Origin: Juglans regia
Lineage: Eukaryota > Streptophyta > Magnoliopsida > Fagales > Juglandaceae
Reading direction: 5' to 3'
DNA: 64,000 nucleotides
Assembly (NCBI RefSeq): GCF_001411555.2
Contig: NC_049911.1
Location: 29,547,044-29,611,043 of the forward strand
Positions 36,449-47,336 of the stretch are shown here, one piece after another (the first letter of the stretch is position 1; each line of letters opens with the position of its first letter). The notes beneath the pieces are model-generated. The model searched no databases, was not told the origin of the DNA, and saw nothing but the letters and a program-made list of their open reading frames with translations. A program made the position numbers and the translations under genes.

Positions 36449-38151
36449 ATTAAGGAAACTGATTCCAGACTGGACCAGTTTAAAACTGGACCTGTTCCAC
36501 CTATTCGGGCATGTTCGGTCCGGTTTCCTGATTTTCTGGTTTTTTTTTTTATGCTCTACCATTTGGTTGACAGACTAGATGAATCTAACATCCAAACACT
36601 TAACACTCAACTCTCAAATTATTAAACTCATCTCAACTCAAAACCTCTTTACACATGGACCTATAGCTTTTTTTTTTTCAATTCAACACTTCTTTATATA
36701 CGAGACTCACAATCTTTTTCAACTTCTCATAGATATATCTAAGCTCATCTTAACATTCAAACACATTTAAATTCATTTTAGGTAAATCCCATAAAACTTA
36801 CTTCACCATCTCAACTCATTACTATTCATAAATAACTCAACTCAATTCAACTCAATATTTAAACACGACTTTAATCTATACCTGGTTTGTGTACAGCTCC
36901 TGTTATCCGGGAACTGGACCTAAGCCTAGTCGGTCCTTTGTATGCCTTCACTCACAATAATGTGTTTAACTGCAGGTATGAAGCTCATTATTCGATCATA
37001 AAGCAAGGCCAATTTGTTCACTTGGATGACCTTTGCATGGGCCACATTTGTCGATTTGAGCACCCCAAGGCAGAGGGCAGGTATATTTTCTCCGCATGCG
37101 ATGCTACCATTCTTAATGTTGCAAAATTGCTCAGAGAAAAATTCCCATAGTACAATGTCCCCACAAAGTAAGCCCTAGTCCCCACCGTCCTGACATTTTT
37201 GCATTCGTTGGTGTCTTTAATGTCTTCCATAAAGCTGTAAGTTGGAGTCTAATTGGGCATTGAATGCTCAGATTCAAGGGTGTGGACGAGAGCTTGGAGA
37301 TTATCTCTTTCAAAAAAAAGATTAAAGATTTGGGGTTTCAGTTCAAGTACAGCTTGGAGGACATGTTTGTGGAAGTGGTCCAAACATGCCGGCCAAGGGA
37401 TTGCTTCCTCCGGCGGCTGAAAAAACTCTTGACGGCACAAACTAAGGTTGTAAGTGTTGTACGTGTAACAAGTATTCTGGTACTCAAAATAATGGTCTTT
37501 TAAATCTCTTCTGAGATCAGGGCTATCTCCCGTTGTGATCTCAAGGGGAGAATTAATTTGAGAGTTGTATGAACTGATGGTTTGTAATGTAAATTTATTT
37601 GTGGCATGTAATGCCTCCTCAAATTATTGCGATTGTTCCCTTCAACGTGGAGTAGTGCAGGGCATGAAGGATCTAGCATCTTCTAAAAACAGTCCATTTT
37701 ATGATCCTATTTGCAACCATCCAATATAAAAGTGCCACTTCATAATAAACATTAAAATATATTTTAAATTTAATGTTTCATCTATTTTAAATCTTACATA
37801 ATCACCTTTCACCTTGGTGCCCTCGTTCTGATGACTATGCACTGTATTCTATTTTATATTCTGCTTTTATTGGTACATGATTCGCAGAGTACTTCATCGA
37901 TTTAATTAGGAGCGGTTTTAAGCCACAACTTGAATATGACTCGCTAGGAGTACTAGCATTGGTACGGTCAAAGTTTTACGCAAATTTGGCTAAGATCAAT
38001 AAAGTTAAATCCCACTTTTAGTTAATTTGAGATGAATTTAATTTTAGCTATTTCATTCACATTAAATCTTCACATTAAAATAATCCATTTTTTATTATAT
38101 AATAATAAAATATTATGAGATGAATTTGACTTTGGCTATTTCATTCACATC

Positions 38152-40248
38152 TAGGGGTGAATTCAGTCCAGTCCAGTCGGTCTTAAAGAGATTTTGTAGA
38201 CCGGATCGGACCTATTCGGTCTAAGATTTTCCCATCTTGGACCGGACCAAACAGGCATAAGGACCAGTCCGGTCCCATTTGGGACGAGTCGGTCCGGTTA
38301 GTCCATTCAACCCAACTCTATACCAAATGGGCCGCCTCATCCTGACACCTCTGCTAACAACACGTGTGGTATCAAAGGATCCCCCACCTCACTTCCAAAC
38401 CATCGGCGTGTGGCCCACATGCACTAATACAAAGGCACAAGAAGACTTTTTTCTGCCGCAGATCTGTCATTCCGATATCTTCGATTTTTCTGCTATGTTA
38501 TCGTTTTCCCTAACCGATGATCTTGAAAAAAGGATTAAGTATCTCTCCAAAAAATATCTCAGGATAATTGACTGCAGTGCACCCTCTTGCACTGCCTCTA
38601 GTAGTGGCTTACCAATAGACTATCTTTTAAGATAGAACCATCTTTGTAGGATAAGAGTAGGGACCAAGAAATTAGTACCAAAATCTTTTTTTTACCACTT
38701 TTGCACTGTAGTTTTTGTAATGGGGTATTTGTTGGGATCCCCACCACCTCATCATATATCATCTTTTCTAATATTAATGAAGTTCACTTGCTTGCTTAGG
38801 AAAAGAAAATACTAACAGAGAATCATATCTGCCTTCTAAGAAAGAAGAAGAAAAAAACCATTCTCAAGCATAGATAATGAAAACTAAAAATTATACAGGT
38901 CTCAAAAACGGAAAATTAAAAGAAGGTCTAAAAAAATAAAACAAAGAAGACTAGAAGTCATATTTAGTAATTTACATCAAAAGCTCTAAAAACAACATAA
39001 CTCTCGCTTCTTAGTACAAGTTACATCAATACAAATTATACAATTATCCTCTTAGCAGCTTCTAGCCTCCTACATCTCTGGGTTTGTCATATTTTTCAGT
39101 TTTTACAGTACGCTGTAAAGTGTAAACAAATAAATTATTAGCAAAAGTGAAAACTGAAAAGTAACAAGCTAAAACAAATTCACCTCGTTAATTTGCATTG
39201 GTTGTAAACATTGTATTTGAAGCCTCCATAGAGTTTTCACCTTCCCGAACAAGTTCTATACAATAAAAAAAATTATATAAATTTAAATAACGTATAGTAT
39301 TATAGATCATAAAATTTATAAAATGACATAAATAAGAAACATACTCAACTGCCTCTCAAAATCCTCCACCTCATTTATTAAAGTCCTAAGGCTAATTGGA
39401 GTATAAGAAGAACGAAATCAATTTTGTGCACAAATGAGACCATCAACCATCATTGGAGATAAATTATTTCGTAAAGGATCAAGGACACGACATGTTGTGG
39501 TAAATGTAAATTCAGATGCCAGTGTACCAGTATTGCAAGTATATCGCGTGCAACTTTTAAAAGCACGCGATATCTAACTGAATTAATTGTTACTTTGTTA
39601 CTAATTTAGAGTATGTCAATGTATTATAATTTATGATAGTTCTAAGTTAATGCATAATGAGCTATATACAACTTTTTACATTTTGTATATGAAGCAATAA
39701 TTATAACTGCATAAATAATTTAATTATCCATACATGCTTTATATTTACTTGCAACTTAGGTCATAGATGTAGATTTACTAATTAGTTAATGGTGAATTGG
39801 CGATAGGTTAGTTAATTGATATCATACATTAGTTAAATATAATTTACAATAATATTTTTAATTGATTTATATTTACTTACAACTTAGGTATTTTCCAAAA
39901 AATTTATCTAATAACTTTAATTAGATCATAGATGTAGATGTTAGTAACTAGTTAATGGTAAATTGGTTATAGGTTAATTGATAATATATAATTAATAGAA
40001 TATTAATTTTTAATTACATATTAAAAATTATTATATTGTGAATGAGGATATATTAAATGAAATTTCATAATTTATTATACAATTATTATATAAAAAAATA
40101 AAAATGATTTTTTTCATATTCGGTCGGTCCGGTCCCGAGGTGAGAAATCCCCACCCTGGGACCGGACCAAAGACTAAAAATTCCCCATTCCCTGGACTGA
40201 AATTGGCCATTGATTTTTTCGGTCCGGACTGACCATCTTTCATCCATA
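38152..40248 (-). mobile_element. Decayed hAT-superfamily transposon
   Basis: The left end TAGGGGTG at 38152 and the right end CATCCATA (reverse complement TATGGATG) at 40241-40248 are imperfect terminal inverted repeats. They are flanked by an exact 8-bp target duplication, TTCACATC (38144-38151 and 40249-40256). GGTCCGGTCC-type subterminal repeats occur inside both ends. On the minus strand near 39365-39535 lies a transposase C-terminus: RVLDPLRNNLSPMMVDGLIC, then AQN-stop-FRSSYTPISLRTL and NEVEDFERQ. This is the hAT dimerisation region of RICESLEEPER/DAYSLEEPER-like proteins, with TGA in place of the usual Trp. The rest of the transposase is missing. At 2097 bp the element is internally deleted and immobile on its own. 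Confidence 0.85.
39365..39535 (-). pseudogene. hAT transposase C-terminal fragment
   Basis: About 57 codons on the minus strand read as the conserved C-terminal dimerisation segment of hAT transposases, with one in-frame TGA where the family has Trp in the ICxQNWxRxS motif. No upstream BED finger or catalytic core was found within the element. Confidence 0.85.
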
Positions 40249-41287
40249 TTCACATCAAATCTCCACATTAGATTATTCATTATATAGTAATAAAATAATA
40301 TTAATTTAAAAAATATTAATTTTAATTATTAATTTATTTAATTTTATCGTATTTTACCATTCTACCTATTTTTTTAATTTTAATTACCTGATTTATTTAA
40401 TTTTATTTAGGCCCTTTTTTTCTTCATATATTTCAGTAGAAAGAGCAAAAGCCAGTTGAGAGAGATGAAATAATAGTAAATAATTGATTTGGTAGTGCTA
40501 CAGGACACATCCAAATATGACAAAAAGTTTAGATTTACTGTAGTTGAAGTCTATCTTTTTGGAATTTGCCTAATCCAATATCATCACCTTTTATTTCCTA
40601 ATAAGCTATTCGAAGTAGTTTTTTAGAATTTAGCTAATTCATAGAGATGCTCTTAATATGCCACTTTTTAATTTTTATCCATGCAATCAAAATTTTAAAT
40701 TATTTTTTAATTTTCATATACTTTCTAATGTATATTTTATTTTTCATTTTCATAATTTCTAATAACCTATACATCAAAATACATAAAATTTGTCTAACAA
40801 CCTAAATTAATTTTGTCGTCAAGCAAAAAGCTTCAAAATATGTAAAAAAAAAAATGAGCTTTAATCTCGCATATCAACAACCTAAAAAAATGATAAATAC
40901 ACAATATTTTTTACAATACTTTACATAATTATATTTTAAAATAAGAAATATAAATTATCTCATAAAAATAACTTCACACTTAAAAAAAATATATCCTTAA
41001 TCTAAAATGGGGAGGGGGCCAAAATTAACTCGAGGGAGATGGAGGAGAGAGAGCTGGGTGAGGGAGATGCAGAAGTGGGGTTTCACACTTTCACTAGGTA
41101 GAGGAGATGCGGAGTGAGAGAGAGAGCTAGGTGAGGGAGATGGAGGGATGCGGGGCAGGGGAGATATGGGAAGAGGGAAAAAAAAAAAAATTAAAATAAA
41201 AAGCTAGTTGGCCTTCCCATATCAGACGGGATCAATCATAACATTTTCTTAAAAACAAATCTCAAAGAGCAATAATAGCCGGAAAAT

Positions 41288-41700
41288 GATAGATTCACTG
41301 CTGGTAGCTCTTGTTGGGAGTCACTGCTGGCTCTATTATATATTTTTTTATGTGTTTTTTTACAATTAATTTTATATAAATATTTTTAATAATTTTAAAT
41401 ATTAAAAAATAAATAAATAAAATTATAATATTATTAAAAAATACTTCCTTAATTATGAAGTAAAAAAAAATTATTTTTTTATTTTACTTCGTGATTAAAG
41501 AAGTATTTTTTAATAATTTTTGTTTACTTCATGATTAAGGAAGTGTTTTTTAATAATATTATAAATTTATTTTAATTTTTTTAAGTATTTAAAATTGTTA
41601 AAAACATCTATATAAAAATAATTGTAAAAAAAACACATAGAAAAATATATACTAGAGCCAGCGGTGGCATCCAGCGGGAGCCACCAGCGGTGGCTCTAGC
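41288..41700. repeat. MITE with long (about 85-bp) inverted ends
   Basis: The left end GATAGATTCACTGCTGGTAG and the reverse complement of the right end (GCTAGAGCCACCGCTGGTGG) can be aligned inward for about 85 bases, to a shared ATGTGTTTTTTTACAATTA stretch. This is the best-preserved member of the GCTCC-ended family seen here. Confidence 0.75.
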
Positions 41701-42084
41701 ATCACTCATAATAGCCTTGCAACCCAATTATATTTTACAATTCGCAGTGCTATTCTGTCGTTTATATCTGTTCGCTATAAGTTTCTGTTAGGTCAAAATC
41801 AACTTTTTATTTTTTTATTGATAGTTTTTTATCATTTTAAAATATTTTAAAAAAATATAACAAAAATCAATACACTAATAGTCATATTTTTAATTATTAA
41901 ATAATTTTTTTTTTAAATATATAAGATGTCAAAATAACATTATTCTTCTACAGTTGGCTCACTTCCTCGTTTTCTTCAACACCAGCTACTTCCCTGAAAC
42001 GTGCCTCTCTACCTCACAAATCTTTCGGTATTTGCCTCTTTCAGGAATTTATGGACCCTTACCTGTTCCTTTTTGAGGCTCGAT

Positions 42085-42240
42085 TGGAGTTAAGAGTTGT
42101 CTCCACTTACAATTTTTTTAAAATTTTTATATAAAATATAATAAATAATTTAATTTTTTAATTTTTTAAATAATAATAATATTTAATTTAATTTTTAACT
42201 TTCATCTCAACTCATCTCATTTTAACTACCTGTCCAAACC
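42085..42240. repeat. MITE copy, GTTTGGAT family
   Basis: Family core AAATATAATAAATAATTTAA and a right end CATCTCAACTCATCTCATTT followed by CCTGTCCAAACCC. The left end near GATTGGAGTTAAGAG is diverged. Confidence 0.6.
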
Positions 42241-42316
42241 CTCGCATGGCTCTGTCTCTTTTCCTTTCCATTCTGTCTCCATTATTTTCTCAGTTTTGAT
42301 TCTTTTTCACCCCTTA

Positions 42317-42771
42317 GAGCATTGGCATTGGACTCAATCTTCAAAATTTGATGATTTTAGCTTTAAACTCCTGGCATTGGATTCATCATATGCTCAAATG
42401 TCAAGCTTTGAGCTACAGTAGATTTCTCTTCATCTTCAAATTTGAAGACTCACTATTCACACTCTATAACCATTATTTTATTTATTTAAATTAGTGTTTC
42501 TCAATTTTGAGCCACAATATATTTAAGTTGAGAAACAATAATTTAAATATCAAATTAAATTATTAATTAACATATAGTTAGTGTAATTGTAAAATATAAA
42601 AAAAATAAATTAAAATATTATTATTAACAAAATAATATTATATTATTATTTTGATGAATCCAATAGTTAATCCAATGTGGGGTTATAGATAGAGAAGTTT
42701 TAGATTTATGAAAAATATGTACTTTTTATCAAATTTTGAAGATGAAAATGATGAACCCAATACTAATGCTC
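42317..42771. repeat. MITE with TTA target duplication
   Basis: The left end GAGCATTGGCATTGGACTC and the right end (reverse complement GAGCATTAGTATTGGGTTC) match at 15 of 19 positions. TTA flanks both sides (42314-42316, 42772-42774). A 3-bp TTA duplication fits the PIF/Harbinger superfamily. Confidence 0.75.
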
Positions 42772-43799
42772 TTAGGCCTTTGTTTTGATGCAGCCCAGCG
42801 CTTTAAATGAAAATTTTAATAATAAAAAAAAAGTCATTTTCGTATTAACATTCAGTTTGGGAGATGTGAAACCAGTTCAATTATTATTATTCGACTCATT
42901 CCATTTTACTTTGACCAAGAAATTTTAACTTCAATGAGTCAAATTGTAGAAAATATATAAAGTTGTGGATTGAAATTAATTTACGATTAGATTATTAGTA
43001 TATCTCACATCAACTTTTGCATTGCAAGATACCAAGTAAAGGTTGTGAATTAGTGAGAAACACCTTGCAAACACTCATGGGTACTGACCAATAGTAAAAT
43101 AGTACGGTGAGGAAAAGATAAATATAATTATAATATTTTAGACTATCGAATTCCATAAAATCCTCTTTAAATGTCTATTTTTGTGTCGATTATCTTGAAA
43201 TCTTTTAATTCAAACAAAATATATATATATTTTTTTTATCACAAACAAAAAATTTAATGCAAAATTTCAAAGCCGACGATCGGTATAATTGAAATTTGGA
43301 GCTCTCTCTAATTGGACGATCCCCTCCTCCACCCCTAATCTACCCTATAGATTTCTTTAAATCTCAACCAACGAATTTAATTGTAGAAAATTTGTCATTC
43401 AGTGAAAGTCAATAATTCAGATAAACAAAAGAATCCTCCCCCACCCCTTACGTTTTCTATGAAACAGACACGTATATTAAATTTACAGGTTCTAGAAACA
43501 AAGAACGCCTAGAAATTATTCTGAAACCGATTTTTTACCTACCGAAATATTTTATTTATATATGAATTTTACTATTTATTATTCTCACACATCATACTTA
43601 TTTTTATTTATTTTTAATTTGATTATTTCTAAATTAATGGAGTTTTTATTTTCATTATTTATACACCATATATTTATTAAAATAAAAAATTATGTATGAT
43701 GTAAAAATTATTAGTAAAATTTTTCTTTCTATACTTAACAATGAAGTCAACACAGAGGAAGGTCAGGTGATCTGGACATACACCCAAAAGTGTTCGTTT

Positions 43800-43985
43800 A
43801 GGAAGCTCTACTAAACTTTCGTTTAGATAATAAAAATATTTTATTTTATTTTATTGTTATAGGTTCGATTCTTTAATTTTTAAAATAATAATAATATTAA
43901 AAAATAATATTTTATTTAATTTTAAATTTTTATCTCAATTCATCTCGTACAATCTCATTTGAATCAAATCAACTCATTATCGAAC
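43800..43985. repeat. MITE copy, GTTTGGAT family
   Basis: The left end is near TTTCGTTTAGATAATAAAA. The right end reads ATCTCATTTGAATCAAATC followed by AACTCATTATCGAACAGC. It lies about 335 bp upstream of the DFR start, at the distal edge of the promoter. Confidence 0.55.
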
Positions 43986-44040
43986 AGCTTACTTAAATCT
44001 GTACCAGTGATACCAGCTACCAATCAGCGTCCACCTCCAC

Positions 44041-44200
44041 CTGCCAACCTCCTATTTTCACGTGCGGCGCGTTTTAGCTAGCTTAACCACACCAGAAATA
44101 AGGAGAATTGAGCTGTGAAGCCAAGTGGTAGTGTAGTGATTGGTCCCGGACTCCCGATCCCAAAAACTAAAGGCAACGCCAATATTTCCTATATATATTA
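44041..44200 (+). promoter_or_regulatory. DFR promoter: MYB-like, G-box and TATA elements
   Basis: A C-rich MYB-recognition-like stretch (CACCTCCACCTGCCAACC, about 44030-44049) is followed by a G-box CACGTG at 44059-44064. A TATA box (ATATATATTA) lies at 44191-44200, about 120 bp before the ATG. DFR genes in other plants are activated by MYB-bHLH-WD40 complexes through such paired sites. The same control here is inference. Confidence 0.6.
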
Positions 44201-44319
44201 AACCAAGGCATTCTGAGACTGCTCATGCCAAGTGCTCGCCATTATTACAGAGCACTAATATTTTATTACTCCATCTCCTTGACCTCTTTTGTTCGTTCGT
44301 TCGGAAGAAGCAAAATTAC

Positions 44320-47261
44320 ATGGGGTCCCAGAGCGAAACCGTTTGCGTCACGGGCGCCTCTGGCTTCATCGGGTCATGGCTAATCATGAGACTCCTCGAG
44401 CACGGTTACACCGTCCGAGCAACCGTGCGAGACCCAGGTCCCGATTTCACCTTCAATTTTTGTTTTTTTTTTCTTTGACATTTGGTCGAATATAGCAGAC
44501 CGTTGTCGTTATGATTGAACTTGATTTTTAGTGTTTTCTTGGGTTTGCAGATAATATAAAGAAGGTAAAGCATCTGCTGGAATTGCCAAAGGCGGAGACC
44601 CACTTGACTCTGTGGAAGGCTGACCTCAACGAACCGGGAAGCTTCGATGAAGCCATTAAAGGGTGTACCGGAGTGTTCCATGTGGCTACACCCATGGACT
44701 TTGAGTCCAAGGACCCCGAGGTATGTATATATGGAGTATATATGATTTTGACCCTCCAGATTTATGAATCTGTATGATAGATACTGCTGACTAGCGCTTT
44801 AATTATTAAGATAACGATGCGATCGTTCTTTGCTTCGAAAAAGGAAAACATTTTAGTTCTGTATAGTTATGTTGTTTCTGGTACTTGCGTGGCCGAGATG
44901 GCTTGAGTATCGAGCGGCTGCGGTGGCCGGAGCCGAGAAGTAGTCTGGCACCAATATTTGAAGTCGTTTTGATAAAGAGAAGAAGATGAAAACAGAAGTA
45001 AAAAAGAAGTAAAAAAGAAAGCGAAAAAGGAAGACCCCGGGAAAGGAGAGTCTCACTTTCACGTCTGTCCAAATACGTACAATACTCTTATTTTACAGAC
45101 GCTTTGAAAATGAGTGGGGTTCATTATTAAAAAATTAATTTATTTTCAAGTGAGTCTCTTAGTTATTCATTTTTTTCAAAACGACTGCACGGCGAGTGCA
45201 CACTCACGACTGCAAGTATTATTTCTCTTTACTTTTATTTTGACACTTTATATAAATATATATTTTAAATTTTTATTTATACTTAAAAGGAAGTGAAAAA
45301 TCCTGCACACGAGTTCTGGTCCATACATGAGGCACCGTGCCTAAGTTTGGCTTGACGTGGCACGTCAAACTTGCCACGTCCAATTAAAAGTAAACAAATT
45401 TTGAGGAGAGAAATGAGATGTCAGTTTCGAATCTGATGCCTGATGGAGATGTCAGTTTCGAATCTGATGCCTGATGGAGATGTCAGTTTGGAATCTGATG
45501 ATCAAAACACATTCTACCAGACATTTAGAAATGAGAAATTTTATTTGGGGTATTAGATGATATGTACAGTCTTATTAATAAATGAAATAAAAAGAAAAAA
45601 ATTATTATTTTAAAAATAATATTATTATAATTTTAATTTCTTTTAAACATAACTATACGAATTTGTATAAACAGTATGTATGTATGTAGTGCACCGGTTG
45701 TTATAAGTATATCCATGCTCAATTATATTTGATATCAGTTTATAAAGACATAAATTACTTGAAATATCGAAACTCAAATGGCAAATCGTGTCCACATGCA
45801 TGTCCAACATTTTACTTTTATTCTTTTTGCAGAATGAAGTGATAAAGCCAACGATAGAAGGGTTGTTAGGCATCATGGAAGCAAGTGTCAAAGCAAAAAC
45901 TGTACGAAGACTGGTATTCACATCTTCTGCAGGAACTGTGAATGTTGAAGAGCACCAAAAGCCAGTCTATGATGAAAGCTGCTGGAGTGATGTTGAGTTT
46001 TGCCGGGCCAAAAAGATGACTGGATGGGTCAGCACTTATGTTATTTCTGTTAAATTTTATTTGTGCAATCATTTCTATTCCATTCAGAAAATATTTTATT
46101 TTATTTTATTTAATTATTATAATTTTTTTAATTTTTAATATAAAATAAAATAAATAATTTAAATTTTTTTAATTTTAAAATAAAAATAATATTAAAAAAT
46201 ATATTCTAACAATACTTTATTCAACTTTTTAACTTTAATCTCAATTCAATTCATTTCATCTCATCTCATCTCATCTGTAAAAACAAACGAGACCTTATAT
46301 TATTATTATTTTTTTCCTGCAGATGTATTTCGTGTCCAAGACACTTGCTGAGCAAGCCGCATGGAAGTATGCCAAAGAAAACAACTTGGATTTCATCACT
46401 ATTATCCCACCTCTTGTAGTTGGTCCTTTCATCATGCCGTCTATGCCACCAAGTCTTATAACCGGACTTTCCCCTATCACCGGTACACGTCGCTATACTC
46501 CTTGTCCTCAATGGATTAATATTTTTTACAATTTGGAGAGAAATGTATAGGTCATGTAGATTCCATTGTATTTAAAATTAGAGTCTCCTCTACATTGTCT
46601 ACTTGCAACAATATTTAATGTTGTAGGATTCACCGACAGCGTCTATCTCTTTCAAATTGTAGAAATTATTTGCGTCAGAAAATCATAAGAAGTCGAGTGA
46701 ACATAGATTAATAATTAAAACTAGTACCTTAATTTTACACAAGCACGTTCAATGTACAGGGAATGAAGCTCACTACTCGATCATAAAGCAAGGCCAATTC
46801 GTCCACTTGGATGACCTCTGTAATGCCCACATATATTTGTTTGAGCATCCTAAGGCAGAGGGGAGGTATATATGCAATGCTGTAGATGCTACCATTCACG
46901 ATATTGCAAAATTGCTTAGAGAAAAGTACCCAGAATATAATGTTCCTACCAAGTAAGCCTTTCCCACCTTTGCTGGCATCTTGCATTAATTGTTTTCCTT
47001 CTTTATATATACACGTGTTACAAACTGTGAGTTCCGTAATTGAGATATAATCAAGCATTAATGATGATGCTGCTCAGGTTCGAAAATATCGATGATAACT
47101 TGGAGATTGTGTCGTTCTCTTCCAAGAAGGTAAAAGCCTTGGGATTTCAGTTCAAATACAGCTTGGAGGACATGTTTGTAGAAGCTGTGGAAACATGCCG
47201 AGAAAAGGGGTTGCTTCCCAAGGCTGCTGGCGATGAAAAGCATGTCAACGGCAACAACTAA
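44320..47261 (+). CDS. DFR: Dihydroflavonol 4-reductase
   Basis: Six exons (44320-44437, 44551-44720, 45833-46027, 46323-46482, 46760-46952, 47078-47261), all GT-AG and in phase, encode 339 residues, normal for DFR. The NADPH loop [12 protein letters not shown] (10-21) and the short-chain reductase YxxxK (Tyr163-Lys167, in [11 protein letters not shown]) are intact, with Ser127/128 in FTSSAG. The substrate-specificity segment [15 protein letters not shown] carries Asn133, equivalent to position 134 in Gerbera DFR. Asn-type enzymes generally accept several dihydroflavonols. The enzyme reduces dihydroflavonols to leucoanthocyanidins in the cytosol or at the ER surface, feeding anthocyanin and condensed-tannin synthesis. 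The start is chosen at [10 protein letters not shown] because an upstream in-frame ATG (44140) lies before the TATA box. A broken copy lies 7 kb upstream. Confidence 0.97.
45415..45500. repeat. 31-bp tandem repeat in DFR intron 2
   Basis: Unit GAGATGTCAGTTTCGAATCT followed by GATGCCTGATG occurs twice exactly (45415-45445, 45446-45476). A third, partial and slightly changed unit follows. Confidence 0.95.
46085..46297. repeat. MITE in DFR intron 3
   Basis: Family core AATATAAAATAAAATAAATA, a right part with repeated TCATCTCATCTCATC and an AAACAAACGAGACC end, mirroring GTCTCGTTTGTTTT at about 17287. It occupies most of the 295-bp intron and ends about 25 bp before the acceptor. Confidence 0.7.
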
Positions 47262-47330
47262 GTCTGACTCTCATATATAACGCAGCTGCAGCTTGTGTGA
47301 CATCATGGCTTATGTTTGTGTTGGAATTAA

Positions 47331-47336
47331 AATAAA
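47331..47336 (+). promoter_or_regulatory. Candidate poly(A) signal of DFR
   Basis: AATAAA lies 70 bp after the stop codon and is followed by T-rich sequence. Confidence 0.45.

Larger units (their letters stand above)
33306..37445 (+). pseudogene. Dihydroflavonol 4-reductase pseudogene (tandem duplicate)
   Basis: Remnants of all six DFR exons occur in order and orientation: about 33306-33403, 33939-34095, 34829-35038, 35460-35620, 36976-37167 and 37272-37445. The lesions are independent. No start codon lies before the [11 protein letters not shown] motif. TAG replaces Trp at 33345-33347 and TAA lies at 33393-33395. The 5' part of exon 2 is replaced by a MITE. There is a one-base loss near 34058, and the exon-3 acceptor CAG has become CGG at 34826-34828. 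There is a one-base gain near 35597, and the exon-4 donor GT has become AT at 35621. TAG replaces Glu at 37148-37150, and a one-base loss lies near 37399. Exons 3 and 5 still read well ([37 protein letters not shown]). Exon 3 has 70 codons against 65 in the intact gene. It cannot make a working reductase. Confidence 0.93.
37446..44319. other. Spacer between the two DFR copies
   Basis: It contains a decayed hAT transposon (38152-40248) nested in an older short element, GA-rich imperfect repeats (about 41030-41165), a GCTCC-ended MITE (41288-41700), an element with TTA target duplication (42317-42771), two GTTTGGAT-family MITEs (about 42085-42240, 43800-43985) and the DFR promoter in its last 350 bases. 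No intact coding gene is seen. Confidence 0.6.

Noticed and set aside
35679..36563. Possible second hAT element beginning TAAGGGTG in the DFR pseudogene
   Set aside because: The left end looks hAT-like and CCGGTCC cores are inside, but the right end matches poorly and the flanking 8-mers differ at two positions.
38279..38635. 118-codon open frame
   Set aside because: It lies inside the hAT element, in the region beyond the transposase C-terminus, and shows no transposase motif.
44108..44170. tRNA-like A-box word (GGTAGTGTAGTGATTGG) just before the DFR TATA box
   Set aside because: There is no proper B-box, poly(A) tail or target duplication, so I do not call a SINE.
44140..44319. In-frame upstream extension of DFR exon 1
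   Set aside because: It contains the TATA box and no DFR homology. The family start aligns with the ATG at 44320.
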